The position numbers and the translations under genes were made by a program. Of a stretch of DNA of 64,000 nucleotides, positions 59,128-64,000 are shown one piece after another. Origin of the DNA: Ophioderma brevispina. Taxonomy: Eukaryota; Echinodermata; Ophiuroidea; Amphilepidida; Ophiodermatidae. How positions within the stretch are numbered: position 1 is the stretch's first letter; each line of letters starts with the position of its first letter. The stretch is taken from contig JAMKCH010014114.1 of the NCBI GenBank assembly GCA_023653785.1, forward strand, positions 1 to 64,000. The letters run 5' to 3'. Below the pieces are notes generated by a model. The model had not been told where the DNA came from and ran no database searches. It saw only the letters and a program-made list of their open reading frames with translations.

Positions 59128-59771
59128 TTAAGGTGGGTCGCGCATGTGTAAGCTCAAGAGTTACTAAATAGGTCTAAAGATCATATTTTCCAATATTTGG
59201 TCACATCAAAACATTGCAAACCAAAGAATACATCTTCATTTTACTTTTGTAGCTTTTCAGTTTTTATCAGATGTCCAAAAATCACAAATTACAGGTTTTT
59301 CATATTTTTAACGTTTTGAATTTTTTCGGTGAACCCTACCTTCCTATTTATTTTGTTTCTGGCAGATTATGAAAGGCAGGTGTGCTCTTTCATAATTTCC
59401 CTGCTGCGGGTATCATAGAAATACTTAAACTCAGAATGGCCAGTTTTTTCCACAAAAATGTTTAAAAATGCCCATATCTTGAGTTATGGGTATTTCTATG
59501 TACGCCGCAGTCAAGGAATATGAAAGAGTACACCTGCTTTCATAATCTGCAGAAAAAATGAAAATAGGAGGTGGGTTCACCAGAAAAAATTCAATGTAAA
59601 AATATGAAAAACCCTGTATTTTGTGATTTTTAACACTGAGAGCTGAAAAGGCCAGTGAAATGTAAATGAAGACACATTCTTTTGGTTTGAAATGTTAAAT
59701 GTGACAACTATTGAGAAAAATGATCTTCAGATCTATTTAGTAACTCTTGACTACCCATGGTCCCCCCTTAA
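59128..59771. mobile_element. Long palindrome, TTAA-flanked foldback element
   Basis: 644 bp whose two halves are inverted copies. From the left: 'ttaaggtgggtc', 'tcaagagttactaaataggt', 'aaaaatcacaaattacaggt', 'cagattatgaaaggcaggtg' and 'catagaaatac'. The right half has the complements in reverse order ('gtatttctatg', 'cacctgctttcataatctg', 'accctgtattttgtgattttt', 'gagttactaaata' complement). Arms are about 310 bp with roughly one mismatch in eight. Both ends are TTAAGG next to a TTAA. Likely a MITE or foldback transposon; no protein. Confidence 0.85.
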
Positions 59772-60849
59772 ATGTTCTAAAAACAATAGAGACAATTTTT
59801 TGCATGGGGTCAAACAGCTGTGTGGAATAATCGAATGGGTATATCTATTTTGCAGGCCTATCTGGCAGATGGATTTTGTTACTAACACTTGCTGAAGTAG
59901 CCATGTGTTAGGGTCATATTGGCTTGCATTAAGTGATGCAATTCATGCACTCTCAATGATGAGCAGCATTCTGTAGCAGGATGTTGCAAAGGAGTTGATT
60001 TTCCCCCCCTGCCTTTGTTTGAAAGATGAGCCCCTGGATTCACAACCATAGAGTAGAACTGTGATGCATGTTTGCTCTAAAGAGGCTTTTGTTTCATTAT
60101 GTGTTGAAAGTCTTTACCACAGTTTCTGAAAGGCTGCGCCATGCAGTCTTACATCTTCAGGTCATTGTATGATATGCTGCCATAAAATTTTAGGAAAATG
60201 ATCCGGTACAATGACTTGAGGTTTCAAAAACTTGAAGTACGGAGTGGGTTGACTTAACATTTAGATCCGTTCCTAGTGTTCTTCTTTGAACTTCTGTTGT
60301 CAACATGTCAGTGTACACAGATAAAATCAGAAGTAGCATAAACTATATATTTTTTATCCCCCTGGGCCTAAAAGGTGCATGGGAGATTGAGATGCATATC
60401 CTTCTGTGTGTGTGTTCCATTTTTGGTTATGTTGTTTGGTTAGGTAGGTTGACTGGTTAATTGACTGTTTTTTTTTGTATCTCCTGGACACATGCTGGGG
60501 GGCCTAATTGGCAGCCAACTGATCAGAAAAACACACTGGCCTCCAAGGTTCAATTGTGATGCCTTCTGATTGTGGTGAGAGGTCACAACCTTTGACCCAA
60601 TTCTCTTGCTCGGTGCCAGGGGGATCTTGCAAGTTCTAACTTGCGCAGTATTTTTGTGGTTTGTGGTCATTAAACACTCTCATCTGAGAAGAGGAAAAAG
60701 TTTTAAGCATATGAAATAGGCAGATTCATGCCCAAATTGTGAAGCACCCTAATTAAAGAAGTCAAAAAGTCCTACATAATGCTAGATTTTTTAAGTAGTT
60801 AATTGCAATGCCTACCAAGTCATCAATTGATTGCTACTTGTATCCACAG

Positions 60850-60999
60850 GTACTCTTGCTCAACAGATCTGTATAAGTTCCAACAATGTATGGGCATTGT
60901 GCCCTGATGGTGATATAGCATGCAGGTTTGGTGTGACTGAGAAGAACCCCATGGGAGATTACTGGAAGAAAGTACCAGGAAAGTTTGCTTATCTTACCG
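60850..60999 (+). CDS. TECPR2: TECPR2-like, penultimate exon (tectonin repeat)
   Basis: A 150-nt exon with acceptor 'tatccacag' and donor 'gtaagt', phase 1 at both ends, joining the exon at 53771 without a frame change (codon GGT across the junction). It encodes about 50 residues, 'TLAQQICISSNNVWALCPDG' continuing to 'IACRFGVTEKNPMGDYWKKV' and 'PGKFAYLTG'. This is one tectonin repeat of the kind that precedes the end of TECPR2. Both splice sites are strong and no defect is visible. Confidence 0.88.
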
Positions 61000-61289
61000 G
61001 TAAGTAGTTGAGGGACTTGAAGGTCTTGAGTGTGAAGTAATTAGTGATCCTTCATTTGCAGACATGGTTTTCACTTCAAATAGCAGGGTCACAGAACAAC
61101 ATTCTAATAACCAATAACATGTTCTCTGTACAACAGCATTGCTTTATGCAGGGTGTCCCAACAGTAACATAAGCAAATTAAAGTATATGGATGGCAAAGT
61201 TATTTTTGGACACCCTATTCTTTTAGGTCACACAGTTATGGAACTACTGTGGTTGCTCTTTGTATAGTTTATCTCCTATACATAAAGAT

Positions 61290-61572
61290 GAAGGGGACAA
61301 GCTTGTGTACACAGGAATGGAGTGCCCATCTCTCTTTCGAAGCAATTGGGCCAGAATCGACCATATGTTGCTGTAGGGATCGCTACACCTCCTCTACAGT
61401 GAGTCTGTTGCCTTCCCAAGATTGAATAATGCCGGTACCCATTAAAAACCTTTGTAGAGAGGAGTAATTTAGGTAAAGCACCTTACTCAAGGGCGAAACA
61501 CATTGGCCACAGCAGGGCTCAAACTCGCAACCTTAGGCGTGCCGGTCGGACGCTTTATCCACTTTAGTTGGG
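61290..61572 (-). mobile_element. tRNA-derived SINE in TECPR2 intron
   Basis: On the minus strand the head reads 'aagtggataaagcgtccgac', with an A-box-like part, then 'ggttgcgagtttgagccc', close to a Pol III B box, and 'gtggccaatgtgttt', which matches the SINE at 29.2 kb. The downstream body, to about 61290, includes 'tggcccaattgcttcg'. The 3' end was not exactly located. Confidence 0.65.
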
Positions 61573-61830
61573 TCATTTGGAGCAATTCCGTGACCGTGGA
61601 GAGCAGAGCATCATTTCTCAGTGGATTTGTCTTCTATGAAGGTTAATGAACACATTTAGCGGGGTGCCCCTCCTGAAAGTGTGGGCGGAATCCAGGAGGG
61701 GGAAAATTCATAATCCAGGGGTCAAAAATGAAAAATGCCTGGATTACTGTAAAATGGTAACCAAAGTGTTCGTCTTGTCACAAGGATTAAAAAGGTATAG
61801 TTTGTACTACATACAACGTATGGTTACGGA

Positions 61831-62195
61831 GATATACGACAAAAATCATAAAATGTCAAAGGTCATCACCAAAGGTTAAATCTTTAATATTGCACCGATT
61901 TCTTTGAAAATGGTCTCAAATTGTTAGCCTTTCCACAGGGATTGCAACAAAAGTAGTTGGTACTCTCATTTGTATTTGTTTATGTTATTGAGATAAATGA
62001 CAACACAAGGTCAACCCCATTGACCTCTATTGATCTCCGCATTTTAAATTAGGTTAGACAGTGCAAATGTTTTTGTTGCAATCCCTGTGGAAAGGTAACA
62101 ATTTGAGACAATTTTCAAGAAAATCGGTGCAATATTAAAGATGTAACCTTTGATAATGACCTTTGACATTTGACGATTTTTGTATTACCAGGTAA
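61831..62195. repeat. Palindromic element in TECPR2 intron
   Basis: Arms of about 120 bp: the left has 'aaatgtcaaaggtcatcacc', 'atctttaatattgcaccgat' and 'cctttccacagggattgca', and the right has their complements from 62075 to 62180. The spacer is about 110 bp. The arms match closely, so the element is fairly young or kept alike by gene conversion. Confidence 0.8.
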
Positions 62196-62573
62196 AATGT
62201 CTCACTTTAATAATATCCAATGTCATTGTATTCAAAAGAGAAGTGTAATGTAATAAATGAAAATGTGTTGTATTACATACTTAAATGATAGAGCAGTGAA
62301 AAACAACATATAACAATAATTAGGAAATCTAGCAACATTGAAATCACCATCTTTCAGTGCTGTTGCCAAGGCACCCACACAAATGACCAGACTTTTTTTT
62401 GACTGGGATTATTCATTGCTTTATTATATCACTAAACAAATAAATGACAATATTAAATCTTAATAAAGTTTTCTTTCTCTTCCAGTGGATCCTTTCTTTC
62501 AGAAAGTGAGCTGTAATGATTGACTTATTAAAACACACGCTCGCATATTTTTTCTCTCTTTTGTCCAACTCAG

Positions 62574-62706
62574 TTAGCCATAGTGACGACTGTGGGCTAT
62601 TAAAACAGGCGAGGTTCACCTGCATCAGCGATTTACCAAGATGTTTCATCGCCACCAGCCTGGAGTGATGAGCTCCCCTGACCCGGATGAGTGGGAATTG
62701 CTCTGA
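62574..62706 (+). CDS. TECPR2: TECPR2-like, last exon with LIR-type C terminus
   Basis: Acceptor at 62571-62573. The first 2 nt complete a Val codon from the previous exon, then 'SHSDD' is read. At 62591-62592 only two bases ('tg') stand where a codon is needed. In the next frame the reading is 'WAIKTGEVHLHQRFTKMFHR', ending 'SSPDPDEWELL' with stop TGA at 62704-62706. This equals the end of the last tectonin repeat followed by the acidic Asp-Glu-Trp-Glu-x-x tail of TECPR2, its LC3-interacting (W-x-x-L) motif at the very C terminus. As written, the frame would instead stop early. The rest of the exon is well conserved, so a one-base consensus error is the simplest explanation; a true polymorphism or decay cannot be excluded. 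Confidence 0.8.
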
Positions 62707-62884
62707 AAGCCTTCAATAAGCTCACAGCTCTCAAGTAATGTTGTTTTATTGTGACAAAAAGTAATTTGCTGTCACAATCAGTTGTTTTGTAATGTGTGAT
62801 CTATGTATGAATGTTCCCACCGTATTCCTGGTAACTCTCTTGTTTCCTGAAACAGATGCTGCTTTGTATTACATGCAAACTTTC
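62707..62884 (+). other. 3' flank of the TECPR2-like gene
   Basis: Sequence after the stop, probably 3' UTR. No AATAAA signal was found in this short interval. Confidence 0.4.
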
Positions 62885-63242
62885 TTAAAGGTGCAACGAT
62901 AGATTTCACATAGCAGAAAAAATCGAAATACTCTAACTGATTTTGCCATGATGTAAACTATTCCCGTCAAAAATATCCCCTCTGAAAGGAATTAACACTG
63001 AGAATTTTTCTTCTTTGGTAGGCAAAATTTATTAATTTCTAATTACGTATAGGAGCAAATACAAATTCAGCCTATGGTTTTTTAACATTGAAATATAAGC
63101 CAATCAAAATCACCCTGTTTTCTCCTCTTTTAAGACATTTCTGTTGCCAATACAAGGTAAAAATTCTATTGGTGTCTAATCTTTGAAATTACTATTATGG
63201 ACCAATATTTGGGTGTCTCAAATCTTCGTTGCACACCTTTAA
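62885..63242 (+). mobile_element. TTAA-flanked MITE, copy 3
   Basis: 358 bp bounded by TTAA with ends 'ttaaaggtgcaacgatagat' and the complement of 'ttaaaggtgtgcaacgaaga'. The interior matches the copies at 47356 and 52455. It lies about 180 bp past the TECPR2 stop, probably in the 3' UTR or just beyond. Confidence 0.85.
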
Positions 63243-64000
63243 ACTACGTACAATTGTAATGCTCTCAGCTACTGCAATACAGACAATAGGTAACAAGCTA
63301 AGAAATGGGGGAGGGGGTTATTGCATAAATCACACTTTCATTCCACAACTCACCACATGATCCATAATCATGTAATTAATTTTACTACTTGTGGTACCAC
63401 AGTGCATATTCCTGGGTAGAGACTGCAATTCTGACACCACAACTCCTATGGCAGTGTGGTCAGAGGGTAGGAAAGTGATGAACAGACTTTTTGTAATCTT
63501 TGACTCATTAGGGTTGGTGATGCATGTGGTGTTGCAATATGTTGCAGCATAGTGCAGTATGTTGCAGCATAGTGCATTATGGGTGCCGCATGTTTCAGCA
63601 TATTGCATTGCTGCAATGCATAGTGTGCAGTGGTGTTTCAAACCCACCCTTTTTATATTTAACCCAACCTTTATATAAAAACACCTTTATGACCGAGAAG
63701 TCATACCCACCCTAGCCGTTTGCTGTGACAAGGGAAAAGCGAACCGGGAGATCAGATGTACCTAAAACCTAATTTGAATGGAATGGATCATAAAAATGTT
63801 GAAAGTCCATTGCTGCGTCGATACTGTGGGCACAGTCGGCCTGTACTCAACATATACACTACTAATGTCTCCATGTTGGTTTTTTCTTAGCTGTTGGAAT
63901 CTTTTCAGAGTGTTTGGGGGGTCAATGCCAGACTCAGTCCCTATTCAGTCATGCATGCCCACCATAGGAATAGCCATACTGCATAGGTAACGTTTCAGAA
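63243..64000. other. Unannotated end of window
   Basis: Holds a short tandem repeat at 63535-63585 ('gttgcagcatagtgcagtat' twice, then decayed copies). The Cys-rich open frames on both strands over it are repeat translations. No gene recognised. Confidence 0.4.

Larger units (their letters stand above)
54065..60849 (+). other. Large intron of the TECPR2-like gene
   Basis: 6.8 kb between matching phase-1 splice sites. Contains the inverted-repeat elements at 56337-56728 and 59128-59771 and otherwise AT-rich sequence. Open frames at 57352-57741 (129 codons) and elsewhere have no recognised domain and no splice support. Confidence 0.7.
61000..62573 (+). other. Last intron of the TECPR2-like gene
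   Basis: Begins at GTAAGT and ends with the pyrimidine-rich acceptor 'ctcttttgtccaactcag'. It contains a SINE (61290-61572, minus) and a palindromic element (61831-62195). Confidence 0.75.

Noticed and set aside
63330..63715. Cys/His-rich frames on both strands resembling a Cys-rich protein
   Set aside because: They cover a short tandem repeat (gttgcagcatagtgca) and mirror it; no splice or domain support.

Overview
This is AT-rich, intron-bearing animal DNA. It holds a few exons of vertebrate-like gene families in a sea of degraded mobile elements. There are no operons or ribosome binding sites. The LINE types (one with a PHD-like finger, one with a C-terminal CGRxCxSRIGL finger, CR1/L2-like ones), a tRNA-headed SINE, a C-type lectin domain and a TECPR2-like gene together suggest a marine invertebrate, probably a deuterostome such as an echinoderm, hemichordate or amphioxus. 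That placement is inference; nothing in the window fixes the species.

Layout. 0-9.3 kb: a degenerate PHD-finger LINE fragment, then tandem and dispersed repeats (27-bp, about 150-bp, about 258-bp and about 1.1-kb periods) whose copies differ mostly by 1-3 base indels. 10-12 kb: a palindrome and a small element with terminal inverted repeats. 12.2-14.2 kb, minus strand: a large exon of a monocarboxylate-transporter-like (SLC16) gene, with the end of that exon and its downstream intron duplicated in tandem. 14.8-18.4 kb: hairpin repeat, LINE tail, LTR-like block, (CA)n, minisatellite. 18.6-26.9 kb: a CR1-like LINE whose 5' part (leader plus endonuclease) is present twice in tandem. 29-31 kb: SINE and a long (GA)n tract. 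31.7-33.9 kb, minus: an internally deleted Gypsy element (LTR, primer-binding site, gag, then integrase tail) with a small MITE inside gag. 34.4-37.4 kb, minus: a second LINE split by a 1-kb foldback element. 39.2-42.2 kb, plus: a third LINE, followed by a 172-bp satellite. 45-48 kb: a palindromic element, a hAT-like element and a MITE. 49 kb, minus: a C-type lectin domain broken by frameshifts. 53.8-62.7 kb, plus: the last three exons of a TECPR2-like gene, with further palindromic elements in its introns.

The host genes do not form a pathway. The transporter would act in the plasma membrane, the lectin would be secreted, and TECPR2 would act in autophagy and ER export. A recurring theme is single-base frameshifts in otherwise well-conserved coding sequence (lectin, last TECPR2 exon) and indel-rich repeats. 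Part of this may be consensus error in the assembly rather than biology, so 'pseudogene' calls here should be read with that in mind.
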